A stretch of DNA of 64,000 nucleotides from Anadara kagoshimensis. Lineage: Eukaryota > Mollusca > Bivalvia > Arcoida > Arcidae. A program made the position numbers and the translations under genes. A model generated the notes under the pieces. That model saw nothing but the letters and a program-made list of their open reading frames with translations. It searched no databases and was not told the DNA's origin. The number at the start of each line of letters is the position of its first letter. Within the stretch, counting starts at the first letter, position 1. Of this stretch, positions 12,790 through 23,500 are shown piece by piece. Location: positions 58,940,539 through 59,004,538 of the forward strand of contig CM037874.1 in the NCBI GenBank assembly GCA_021292105.1. Reading direction: 5' to 3'.

Positions 12790-13609
12790 TGTCACCACTC
12801 TAACCTGGGTGGTTTTTATTTACTACATAATCATGCATTATTCAATATATACAAGAATATACATTTTAATTTTCTGCATATTTCATATTTTATTTTATCA
12901 ATATTTTCAAAGTTATTTTTATTTAATCAAGATTTCCAAAGTTTTTTAGGCATTTAGAACATATGTTCATTAGATCTTTTATCTAAACATATTTAAATAT
13001 ATATTATTGCAATTAAGGCATATTCAGGAAATGTTTCTTGTCAAATCAAGTCAATACAAGGGACTCAATTTAACATTTATTTTTGTGATAAACTCTTTGG
13101 TGACATAACTTTATAGTGTAATTACTTGTTGATTGTTAAGAAAATACAGATTTTTGTTATTATTTTGATTGGTTACTTACCTTTTCTCTAGACGTGACAC
13201 CTACCAAATCAATAACTTGGGATGTGTCCAGAAAAGATTTAATTATTAGGTTTTACTATAAAATAAGAAAACAATTTCAATTTTTGAAGGGATATAGAAC
13301 ATAAGTAGGGATAGAGAGCAAATATGTAGAATACAGATATAGATTCGCAAATTAGATTGATTATTCAGATTTTTTTGATTTTAACAATTAATTGTATTTA
13401 TATATATATTATGTACCATGCTGACTTAAACAACATGATGGCTTAATGCGAAAACAATTATGAAATACAGTGAATGCCAGACTATGTTTTTCATTTGGAA
13501 ATAAGCTAATTCCCCAACCCCAAAATTAAAACACAACTTTTAATCAGTAAGGTTCGCCAGTGCCCGTAACCATGTCCCCAATCTGGAGCGCCAGGCGAGC
13601 CTTACAACA
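12790..13609 (+). repeat. right LTR of the non-coding LTR element
   Basis: 820 bp, TG...CA ends, followed by the CTAG target duplication at 13610-13613. Confidence 0.7.
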
Positions 13610-14354
13610 CTAGTATTTGACCATGATAGTCTATACACATCCATAGTATATACATACCGGTAGTCTAACATATTGGCCCTTATCCACTGACGGAAATATT
13701 GATACAAATATTGTACCACCTAAATTTCAAATTAAAAGTGGAATGGATTTTTTAAGGTACCACAAAGATTTTTAAACCTGAATTTTTATCACGATGTGAA
13801 TTGTATCATGAAAACCAGACATTTTCACTTTTCTATATCTTTAATAAGAAAAAAGCTGCTTATAAAAAACAGTGCTGTACACTTTCTAATGAGCTTTATA
13901 GGGAAATTCAGTAAAATGTCATCATATTTTAAATCAAAAAGTGGAATGGATTTTTTTCAAGATATTTTTATCATTTTTATATTTGAATATTCGTGACAGT
14001 ATGTAGTTTCCACTGAGAACCAGACATTTTCAGAAAACAATATTGTTGGTGAAATTTAAATTTGAAAATCGGGTATATCTAGTTCCCATTGTAACTTAAC
14101 GGGCTGGCGATCGCACAGGTGACTTAATACTAGTAATGAGACCATCGTCTTAACGCATCAATGGTTTTCGGTCGGACCTCGATTTCTGTACATGTGCTAT
14201 TTTCTGGTAAAAAGGATTCTTGTGTGTTCCACCATTATACTGATTATTTAGTATAATAATGTAATAATTTAATTAATATAATAAAATTAACTTGAATGTT
14301 CAGATGGATGTCATATAGATAATTTTAAACAAGTGTGGAAAAAAGGGGAGGAAG

Positions 14355-14500
14355 GAGACCTTCCACTTCGGTAGCAGCCAGCTCGGTAGAGTGTCGACTG
14401 TCTGCTCCACAAGTGGAAGGTCGCGGGATTGGTCTCTGGCCGGGTCTGATCCAAAACTTGAAAAAGGGTAGTGACTATTCACTCGGATCCGCTTTTGAAT
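14355..14500 (+). mobile_element. tRNA-headed SINE, family A, head fragment
   Basis: Plus-strand head: box A-like AGCTCGGTAGAGTG, then a B-box-like GCGGGATTGGTCTC and the shared GGCCGGGTCTGATCC junction. The body and tail are missing. Confidence 0.6.
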
Positions 14501-14621
14501 ATGACAATGGTAATATTTTTTCAAACAGTCTTACCAGATTTATAACAGTAGGAAATGTCGCTAGTTCTACTGTTTCAATTTGTAAAGAGTACTATTATTA
14601 TAATGTTTAACATGTGCACCC

Positions 14622-14627
<6 letters not shown>

Positions 14628-14682
<55 letters not shown>

Positions 14683-15800
14683 GTGAATTGAATTAATTTC
14701 TGAAATTATTTTATTTAACATTCTCACTGTTTTCCTCATAAAACAGTCATTTAAGTTAAATGCGAGATTTTGAAGGATAGATTAAGATTATAACAAATCA
14801 TCATTAAAATTCGTCCTTCCATTTTGTACAGATTATTAAATGTCGCTGGTACAATATTATAGTTGTTTATCAAACAAGGATATAAGTATTGGTATTACAA
14901 CAAAAAGGTAACTAAATTATAAAAGACAATTTTAAATAAAATTTACTTAAAATTATTGTTTTAATTTCAAGAATTGTTGAAATATTTTAATAATAAATCA
15001 GTAGTATGATTAAGATTATACAAAAAGGAATGGATATCTGATCGATAATTGATCTTTATAAAAGTAATATTTTTTAAATGGAGTAAAACATTTTATTTAT
15101 ATATTTTATTATTTAGAGCTAGTCACGCGATCCTTAGGCTACCGGGTATTAATATAGTTTAAAAATATAAAATGCATATTCATGTCTTCCGTGGTCTAAT
15201 GGATAAGGATGTAGAGTCAGGAAAGGATGTAATCTGGGGAACTAAGGGTAGTAAGTTCAAGTCTCGCTGCGAGCGAAATTAGATAAGTAAATTTGTAATA
15301 AATGATGTTAAATAATGTGTTCTTCTTTATTTGTGATTTCAGGACTACTTGCAGAACAACCAAAATTAGTATAAATTGATAAAGAAAAATGATTAAATAA
15401 ATAAATTTATTTTTTATAAATTTACAAATTTTATAAATAAATAAAAAAAAATAAAATAAAATATTTTTTTTAAATAAAACAATAAAATAAAATAAAAACA
15501 GTGTAAGAGTATAATAAGTTAAATAATTATATTTAACATCACATTTATAAAATTTAAATTTGAAAAAATGTAAAGAAATTTCTTTTCTTTGTTTATTAAA
15601 CGAATCCTTAAAGATGCTTAAACCCGCCTTAAAGATCCTTAAAATTTCAGTTCCGTTAAGGATCTTTAAGAATGTCCTTAAAGAGACCTTAAAGACACAT
15701 TTAAGGTCCGTAAAGACCCCTTAAAGATCCTTAAAGCCCCATTTAATGAGTCTTTAAGGGGGCTTTAAGGATCCTTAAAGGTGACTTTTCTTCTTGTGAT
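14628..15800 (+). repeat. composite repeat family R, copy 2
   Basis: Begins with a CT run (14628-14679) and follows copy 1 (5757-7290) block by block, including the tRNA-like box at about 15182-15281 (TGGTCTAATGGATAAGG and AGTTCAAGTC). It ends in an array of CTTAAAGATCCTTAAAG words (about 15605-15782) and then TTCTTCTTGTG, matching the TTTCATCTTGTGG end of copy 1. The terminal oligomer differs completely from that of copy 1. Confidence 0.7.
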
Positions 15801-16069
15801 AACGTTACCGGTAATATCGAATCTCTTACAAAGCTTTGTTCCTTCAGGTCTTTGTCAAATCTGTGATACGCCTTTTCCATTACTGTTTTTCTTATTATTT
15901 ATACACCATCGTTAATTACATCAAAAAAATGTATCAATCACAGCAAATATGGTAACCGTATTCAATATCATTATTAATGCATTTAATTAATGCAACATTT
16001 ATATGATTATGATAAAGTTAATTCAAACATTCCAGTTATGGTAGGTGCATTTAGATGTCTTTTCGTATG

Positions 16070-16350
16070 ACTCGCATTGAGGAATTGTGTACGAAACGGA
16101 CGTCTGGTGTAAAATATTAAAACGTGTATAATTTTTAATTGATATTTTTTCTGCAGGGTAAAATTTGAAATTTCTCAAAAAACTAAGGTATACTCCCTCG
16201 TGCAAAGTATTTCCTTAGCTTAATTTGGTAAAATATATTTGGGTCCTTTGGGAGCTTTTCAACATCATCAAGATGATTTTGGTTTTAATATTTTTGGTTT
16301 AGGCACTACTGATGAGGAATTGTATTCCGAAACGGCCGTCTGGTGCTGTA
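16070..16350 (+). ncRNA. dimeric hammerhead-ribozyme repeat (retrozyme-like)
   Basis: Intact motif at 16303-16347: stem-I strand GCACTA, core CTGATGAG, stem II GGAAT/ATTCC, core GAAAC, GGCC loop, GTC cleavage triplet ending at 16340, then TGGTGC closing stem I. A second, damaged motif (16070-16112) keeps GAGGAATTGTGTACGAAACGGACGTCTGGTG but has lost CTGATGA. Predicted cleavage positions (after 16104 and after 16340) are 236 bp apart. Very short stem III with a GGCC loop is typical of animal type-I hammerheads in retroelements. Confidence 0.8.
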
Positions 16351-17137
16351 AAATTAAAACTGGTATAATATGTAATAGCATTACGTAAGAAAGATTGGAT
16401 GATAAATGATTAATGTTAAAAAATTATATCTGTAACAACATATCAAAAGTTAAATATACTTTACCCAGGAACTCAAAACATTTACTGATAATTGATTCTT
16501 AACTGTTAAGTCAGTATTTAATACATTTTTGTCCCCATACAGCTGTTTTTACCAACTATTTATATAACCAATCAAACACAATTATGGCGGTCAGAATGTA
16601 AATACTATCTTAAAAGGAATGCAAAAACAAATTAAACCAAAGAAGGGAGGCAAAGTAAGGAATCGACCGAGTTTAGGGAAATCTTTCGCAATTTAATCAC
16701 ATAACTGGAAGTATGCATGTACCTACTGTCATTAACATTTGATTACGGTATCAGGTTTTGTCCTCTTTCAATACAAGTTCAAATTACTGTGGATGTATTT
16801 TATCTATTTTGAATTGGTGTTTTATTTTTTAGGGTATTGCTCTCAATACAAATGTGGTAAGTACATTAAACGTCACCATACATTGCAACAATTTAATCTT
16901 ATTCTACCAAAGGTATTCATATACAATATAATTTTAATCGACACAAATAGATTGAAAGTGTTTGTCATTACCAATATTCAATTGGACTTCAAGTCTAAGT
17001 CGTCAAATGAAATGTCCTAAAATAGTAAGGACTAATCGTTCATAGTGATGACTAAGGTGTATTTATAAAATAATTTTCGCTCTTCTATTTTATCATTTCA
17101 ACATCTTACATTATCTTGATTTCTACAATATAATTCC

Positions 17138-17186
17138 ATAACCACTGATGGTGATTGTTATTCTTAAACGATTGTCTAGTGCTGCA
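17138..17186 (+). ncRNA. degenerate hammerhead ribozyme relic
   Basis: CACTGATGGTGATTG, then TTAAACGATTGTCTAGTGCTG: the spacing and the closing GTC-TAGTGCTG match the hammerhead at 16303-16347, but the core (GAAA to TAAA) and stem II are damaged. Probably inactive. Confidence 0.55.
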
Positions 17187-17454
17187 ACATTTAAAAAGAT
17201 TCCGTAATAATTATCATTTACTAAAAGCAATGTTGAAAAAAAAGATTCCGTAATAATTATCATTTACTTAAAGCAATGTTGTTTCTTTAATAGATTTTAA
17301 AGGTAGCTTATTTTTCTATTAAATTTTCAATTCGTATTGACAATATATAAGTGTATGCTTATAACAAGAATGGTCATTACATCAGGCCGAATCGTTAATA
17401 ATTTTGTTGGCATATATAATTTCTTGGTATATTAATAAAACCTTTACTTTATTT

Positions 17455-17572
17455 AAGGAATAACTGTGATATTATTTTTTATTGGTGTATAAAAAAAACG
17501 ATTTGCAGACTGGACAATGCGCGTTTTTTCTTTTATACACCTATAAAAAATATAATATCACAGTTATTCCTT
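17455..17572. repeat. long near-perfect hairpin
   Basis: AAGGAATAACTGTGATATTA (17455 on) is inverted at the right as TAATATCACAGTTATTCCTT. The arms are about 46 bp with a short loop around 17501-17519. MITE-like; no protein. Confidence 0.85.
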
Positions 17573-19094
17573 ATAATTTAATTTAGACATTCTTTATTTA
17601 TTATTTTAGACATTCTGTAATTATTCAAGAAATTAAAAAAAACAACTAAAAACTCTGAAACATTTAAATCAAGATTATTAATATCATCATGAGGCGGATG
17701 AATATGACACGCTTGTTTTTTGTAATCAGCCGATCAGCGTTAAGATGACGCGTGATCAGTCACTCATCTGCTTTCAGTTGACAAACGTGGTCATGGTGTT
17801 GGAAGTGCTCACACATGGATTACTTATTGTTAGTAAAATGAAATGTACAGTTGTGGAAAGATGAATTGGAAAGAAAACCGGATGACATTACGCTGTTACT
17901 GGATGTTGAATTTACCGATGGGATTGCCTGTGAAATTACAGTCTGTTAAAAGGGCTGAGGGAGTGTGTGACACGATTCAGTTGGATGGCTACGCGGGACG
18001 AGACGCGATTCAGTTGCATATGCGAGCATTTACAACAGGCGACAGTGTATGGCTGATGTCACATTTTTGCTGAGTGGAACAGTACCGGCTGTAACTTCTC
18101 ACAGAGAAGATTTTTACAGATGATGGCTGTATGGATGTGGCCAGCTCTTGTATTTTAATTCCTCATTAAAAAGGGCATTGAGAGTAATAGATTGTAAATC
18201 ATCGGAAGCATACTCTTTCCAAAAATTGTATTGAGGACTGCAAGAAAAAAATTGCTTCTGTCGCCATTTTGATACAATGATAGATAGAAAAATGCAGACG
18301 ATAAATAACAAATTCTGAAGACTTTAATTTGTGTATATTTTTTATTTTCCACGATTTTTATGTGTTTTTATTTTTTTTTAAAATCTAAGCATGTTCAAAA
18401 TAAAAAAAATAAGCAGAAACAACAACAAAAATATCATGTGACATTGTGTACGTGATCTCATTCATAGTGATGTGTATTGCAGATGTAAACAATGAAGTAG
18501 TTCCGGTAAAATCCTCCAAAACGGGTCAAGTGGGCGGAGCTAATTAAGATAAAAAATAAAATTTTTATTGAGGTAAAAAAAAATATTTGGCCACGTGGTC
18601 TCCATTGTTTTGTATTGTGTTCTGTTGTATGAACAAAGTTTAATTTAATTATTGATTTTTAAAGATGTTTATCATTTAATCCGTATCTTATGTATCTCGA
18701 ATATGGTTTAGAGATATCCAATATTAAAAGCTACACAGCAAAATAAGGAATTAAGCAATATTTTATTGAGCTAGGCATCAGATTGTTATCAATTTCAGGT
18801 TCCGCTGCTATACTATACAGTGCGTAATATTTTGCTATCAACTTTTATATTCTTTTTTCCAGAAACTACACATAACGACTGTTGTTCCTCTAAACGGCTG
18901 TGTGTCGTCGTTGTCGTGATTGTATTCATTATTATTGTTATAATAAATTTAGTAACATTTGGAGTTCTTAAGGTCCATTAAATGCGAATCATACAGGGTA
19001 ATAATTTAAGAAATTATATACCCCCAAAAAGAAGCTATATATCCTCTATACACTTTTCAACAAACTATATATGACTGACAAAATTTAACACTTT
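17573..19094. other. unassigned stretch with one coding-like segment
   Basis: A less AT-rich block at 17750-18110 reads, from about 17848 on the plus strand, as roughly 30 residues with a protein-like composition (LWKDELERKPDDI, then LLLDVEFTDGIACEI) before a stop at about 17948. I cannot assign it to a family and see no convincing splice pair around it. Confidence 0.25.
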
Positions 19095-19302
19095 ACCTAA
19101 GTTATACTTATGTTGTTGACATATTGGGACAGACGTCTTTTTTGTTAATAAACAGTCTTAAGCATCTGTTATACTACTTAAATCATCAGTTGGTTTGTTT
19201 ATCTTACTGACGATTTTAGAAGTATAACAGATGATAAAGACTTTATTAACAGGAAAGCCGCCTGTCCCAAGATTGTGAAACTTACGTATAACTAAGTATC
19301 GG
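19095..19302. repeat. imperfect 208-bp hairpin (MITE-like)
   Basis: GGGACAG...GTTAATAAA...CATCTGTTATAC in the left half is inverted in the right half as GTATAACAGATG...TTATTAAC...CTGTCCC. Pairing continues outward to the TAAGTTATAC and GTATAACT words. Confidence 0.8.
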
Positions 19303-19624
19303 AAGAAGAATCTTCAACACTTATGGAAGTTTTATTTCTTCAAATTTTAGGTTAATAACAAAAATTACAAAAACTGCTCTCTGATTGGAAAGAATTGCAT
19401 CTTAGCTAAAATCATTCCCAGGTACATGTATGATTCTCCAATATACACTCATAACCAAAAATTTTAATAAGATATAAGAAGTAGATTAAAGAACAGTGTT
19501 GTTTGAAGCCTCATCAACATATTTGTCTAGCATGTTCTTCAACACAATTCATAAAAACTGTGAAATTTTGAAGAAAGATAGCTCTCAACATTTATAACCT
19601 TTTAAATGTAACAAAAAACAAACA

Positions 19625-19775
19625 TACTAATCCATATCCGAATCACAATCAAGAAGCAAAGCAAAAGCTTTGAAACTGACAAGTAAGGTTATACAAGTGA
19701 AGTTCAATCAGGGATGTGAGGCTCCTAAAGGGTAAGCACCTCCTGTTTAGCTAGCTACACGTGCCACGTGTGTAA
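19625..19775 (-). repeat. dispersed repeat family D, minus copy
   Basis: Inverse of the family-D sequence seen at 53074-53402: the AATCACAATC and CAAAAGCTTTGAAACTGAC words are the complement of the TTTTTACTT...ATTGTGATT tail, followed by an inverted GTAAGCACC...CTAGCTACACGTG head. Confidence 0.6.
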
Positions 19776-20111
19776 TCAAAATTGTGTGAAAGGAACATGG
19801 AACTATGAGACGTCAAATATATCCAGGGCAATCCTGGACAGAGAGTAAACATTTTTAATAGCTTTTCTAAACTACGCTGTATGGCAAACGTTATGACTTC
19901 AATTTTTCTATGCGGCAATATGCCGCCTTCTCTCGGTTATGGTGTATTTGTTTCATGGTTGATGTGCTATTGTACAGATTTTTCCAAATATGAATTTTCT
20001 TTTACAACGCAGCAAGCTGCTTAAAATTAAGTTGTTGACGGAAGGATAATGCAAGCCTAGGCTTATCAAGACTATAAAAGGTCACAATATTGTTGATAAC
20101 TTTAAGGTTTC

Positions 20112-20356
20112 TGTAATGTTATGTTGTGTGTAGGTAATACACAATAAGAATGACAAAGAACGACTGCTTCAGTGTTCAACATGTATTTCAGACATCGTGG
20201 TAACGCTGCAAGCGTTCACTAAAAATATACGTGTTACACATACAATAAGTAATGACGTCACGATATTGAGTGCTCTATTGAACCTCGTTGATAACCTCGT
20301 TCCCAGTATACATGCTGTTACTATAATGTCTATATAATAAAGTCAATAATGTTACA
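20112..20356 (-). repeat. 3' LTR of the gypsy element
   Basis: 245 bp; on the plus strand TGTAATG...GTTACA. Contains a perfect CRE palindrome TGACGTCA at 20253-20260. It reads ATACGTG where the other LTR has ATCACGTG. Confidence 0.95.
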
Positions 20357-20549
20357 TCTCCCTTCTCAATAAAAAAAAATTCAAAAAGTTCACAGTGATG
20401 AATGCACTCTTATAAAACTTGTAACTATGAAAGTAACTGTAATATAAATTGAAATAATAAAATGTCTAAACATGTATCCAATAAAATACATGTCACTTGC
20501 AATGTAAACAAAATTCAAACAAACATAACGTATTTAAACAGTAAATCAT

Positions 20550-23500
20550 CTACATAGATTTGATCACTTTTTGCTTAACAGTGCGACCTGATCTTGTGAC
20601 ATATGGACTAGTAGACGATTCGGGTTTAGGGACTGATGTGTTACTGTTTGTACACACATGTGGACTAGGGGGTGTGTCAACATCAGCGGTATGGTCCAAT
20701 TGCTTCGACTCAGCAATGAGACTGGGAGACACGGATGGGGAAGGTGCTAGCATATCATCATCACTGGGAATTGGTGGAATATTTTCATTGGTTTTGATTA
20801 AATCACGTCTATTTCGACGATAAACACCACCATTGGCTGTTTTAACAATATAAGATTTACCAGCACTTTCTGGGTGTTTCTCAGAAACAACAGCAGGTTT
20901 CCATAAACCATCACCTTGTCGGACTCTAACTGGGTCACCTACTTCCAGAGGTTTAAGGGTTTTACTTCTCTCGTCAAAGTACCTTTTTTGGTATGCTTGC
21001 TTTGAGCATAACTTTATATGTACCTCGGTATGTTCGGGCTTGTTAAACTGAAGTTGCTCAGTTGTAGTGGGTAAGAATGATCGCAGCTTTCTATTCATTA
21101 ATAGCTGAGAAGGTGTATAACCTGCGTGCAAGGGGGTCGTGCGGTATTCTAAGAGTGCTATATGAGGGTCAGTACCATCAGTTTTACACTTGCTAAACAT
21201 ACGCTTTACTGTTTGTACAGTTCTTTCAGCTAACCCGTTGGATTGTGGGTAGTGGGGGCTGGATGTATTGTGTTTAAAGTCCCATTTTTTGGAAAAATTG
21301 GTGAATTCCTTAGAGGAATATTGGGGACCATTATCAGAGACAACTGTCTCTGGGATGCCATGTCTACAAAATGTATCTTTGAGTTTGTTAATGACTGAAT
21401 CACTTGTGGTGTTACCTAATTTATGAACTTCAAAGAATAAGCTGTAATAATCCACTACCAGCACATAATTAGCATTATTCCACATAAACAGATCTGTGGC
21501 AACAATTTGCCATGGATACTCTGGGACCTTGTGGGGTTCTAGCGGTTCCTTAGCATTATTATTTCTACGTTCAAGACACACTGAACAATTAAGTACCAAG
21601 TTGGTGATATCACTTGACATTTTGGGCCAAAATAAGCAATCACGACCTCGGCTAAGTGTTTTCTCAACACCCATATGACCAACATGAAGGCGCTCTAGCA
21701 TAGAGGACCTCAGAGCCTTAGGAATAACAATTTTGTTTCCCTTTAATATGAGATCACCAACTACCGTCAATTCGTCCCTGTGGTTCCAAAATTCCATAAG
21801 ATTGGGGGGACATTCATTTCGAGTGTCAGGCCAGCCATCTAGTATAACTGACTTCAGTAACTGAAATTGGGGGTCAGACAATGACTCTTGTTCAATACTA
21901 TGCATCTTGTTGTCACTTATAGGAAGACTCGTCATGACCATGTGAACCTGTGCATCTAAACTCTCAGAAAGTTCTGGGCAAGTGTCTGATACAAATCTCC
22001 GTGATAAGGTATCTGCCACAGGAATGCTTTTACCTGGTAAATGTACAACCTCTAAATTATAACATTGTAGCTTTAAAATCATGCGCTGTAGCCTAGCTGG
22101 GGCATCTAATAAAGATTTCTTCATAATTGAAACTAAGGGTTTATGATCTGTTTCAACTTTGACACGACGACCATATATGTATTGGTGAAATCGAGAACAA
22201 CCAAATACGATACCATACATTTCCTTTTCAATTTGGGCATAGTTTACCTCAGAGGGCGTCAAAGATTTAGATGCATATGCCACTGGCTTGTTATCTTGGA
22301 GCAAGACAGCTCCTAAACCATATTTGGAAGCGTCAACTTGCAAAACTACATCTTTTTTGGGGTCATAATAGGCTAACACCGGACCTGGTGACCTAGTTAA
22401 GATCTCTTTGACCTTCTGAAAAGCATCGACCTGGGGTGTGTCCCATGAAAATTCAACATCTTTATTCAGTAAGCTACGTAGGGGTTTAGTAACCTCAGCT
22501 AGATTGGGTGCGAACTTGGAGAGGTAATTCACCATACCCAAAACTGTTTGCAGCTCTACCTTATTAGTTGGGGGTGGCATGTCTAGTATGGCAGTGACCT
22601 TACTGGGGTCGGCCTTGAGACCAGATGAAGTTAAAACATGACCAAAATATGTAACTTCGGTTACACCAACCTCTAACTTGTCCTTGTTAAGTTTCATACC
22701 CCTAACACGAGACCTATCCAACACTTTACGTAAATTTGTGTCGTGTTGTTCACGGGTTGAACCATAGACCAGAATGTCGTCTACAATAGCAACGACTCCA
22801 TCAAGACCTGAATAACATTCATCCATCTTGGACTGAAATATATCTTGAGAACAGTTAAGACCAAATGGGAGCCTTTTGTACCGATATCTACCATAAGGGG
22901 TATTGAATGTAGTCAAGTATGATGACTGTTCTGTTAGGGATATGGCCCAATAACCTGAACGGACGTCAAGTTTTGTAAAATACATAGCACCGGATAACTG
23001 GGGTAGAACATCCTCTAGGGTTTTCATGGGGTAATGGGGACGTTGTATGGCCACATTTAAATCTTTAGGATCAAGACATACCCTTAACTTATGGTTGGGC
23101 TTTTCTACAACCACTAGTGAATTGACCCATGGGGTGGGAGAATCAACTTTACAGATTATATCGGACTCTTCCATTCTGTCTAACTCTCCCTTAAGTCTGT
23201 CTCTGAGAGCTACAGGGATACGACGTGGGGGGTGTACCTTGGGAGTACAATTAGGGTCGACATGTATGGTGGCTTCCCCGGTAATGAGACCTATACCTTG
23301 AAAAATATCCGAGTACTCGTCTAGTACCGACGATCTACTCATAGGACTAGGCACTTGGTTTGTGCTGGGGGGTTTGGCCTTACAAGACAGCTCAGCACTG
23401 TATACTAACTTAATTAATTCAAAGTCTAAGCATGACTTCATACCTAGTATAGGGGGTGAAGTGGTGTCTACACAATAAAATTCTACATTGCTATCTTTTC

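Larger units (their letters stand above)
11348..13609 (+). mobile_element. non-coding LTR retrotransposon (TRIM/LARD-like)
   Basis: Two direct repeats of about 820 bp, 11348-12171 and 12790-13609, each begin TGTCACCACTCTAACC and end TTACAACA (TG...CA ends). The pair is flanked by a 4-bp target duplication CTAG (11344-11347 and 13610-13613). Each repeat has a TATAAAATAAG word and a downstream hairpin with GTAAGGTTCGCC pairing to GGCGAGCCTTAC. The 618-bp interior has no reading frame, but its two ends carry inverted GGTAACTG/CAGTTACC words. It must depend on another element's proteins. Confidence 0.72.
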
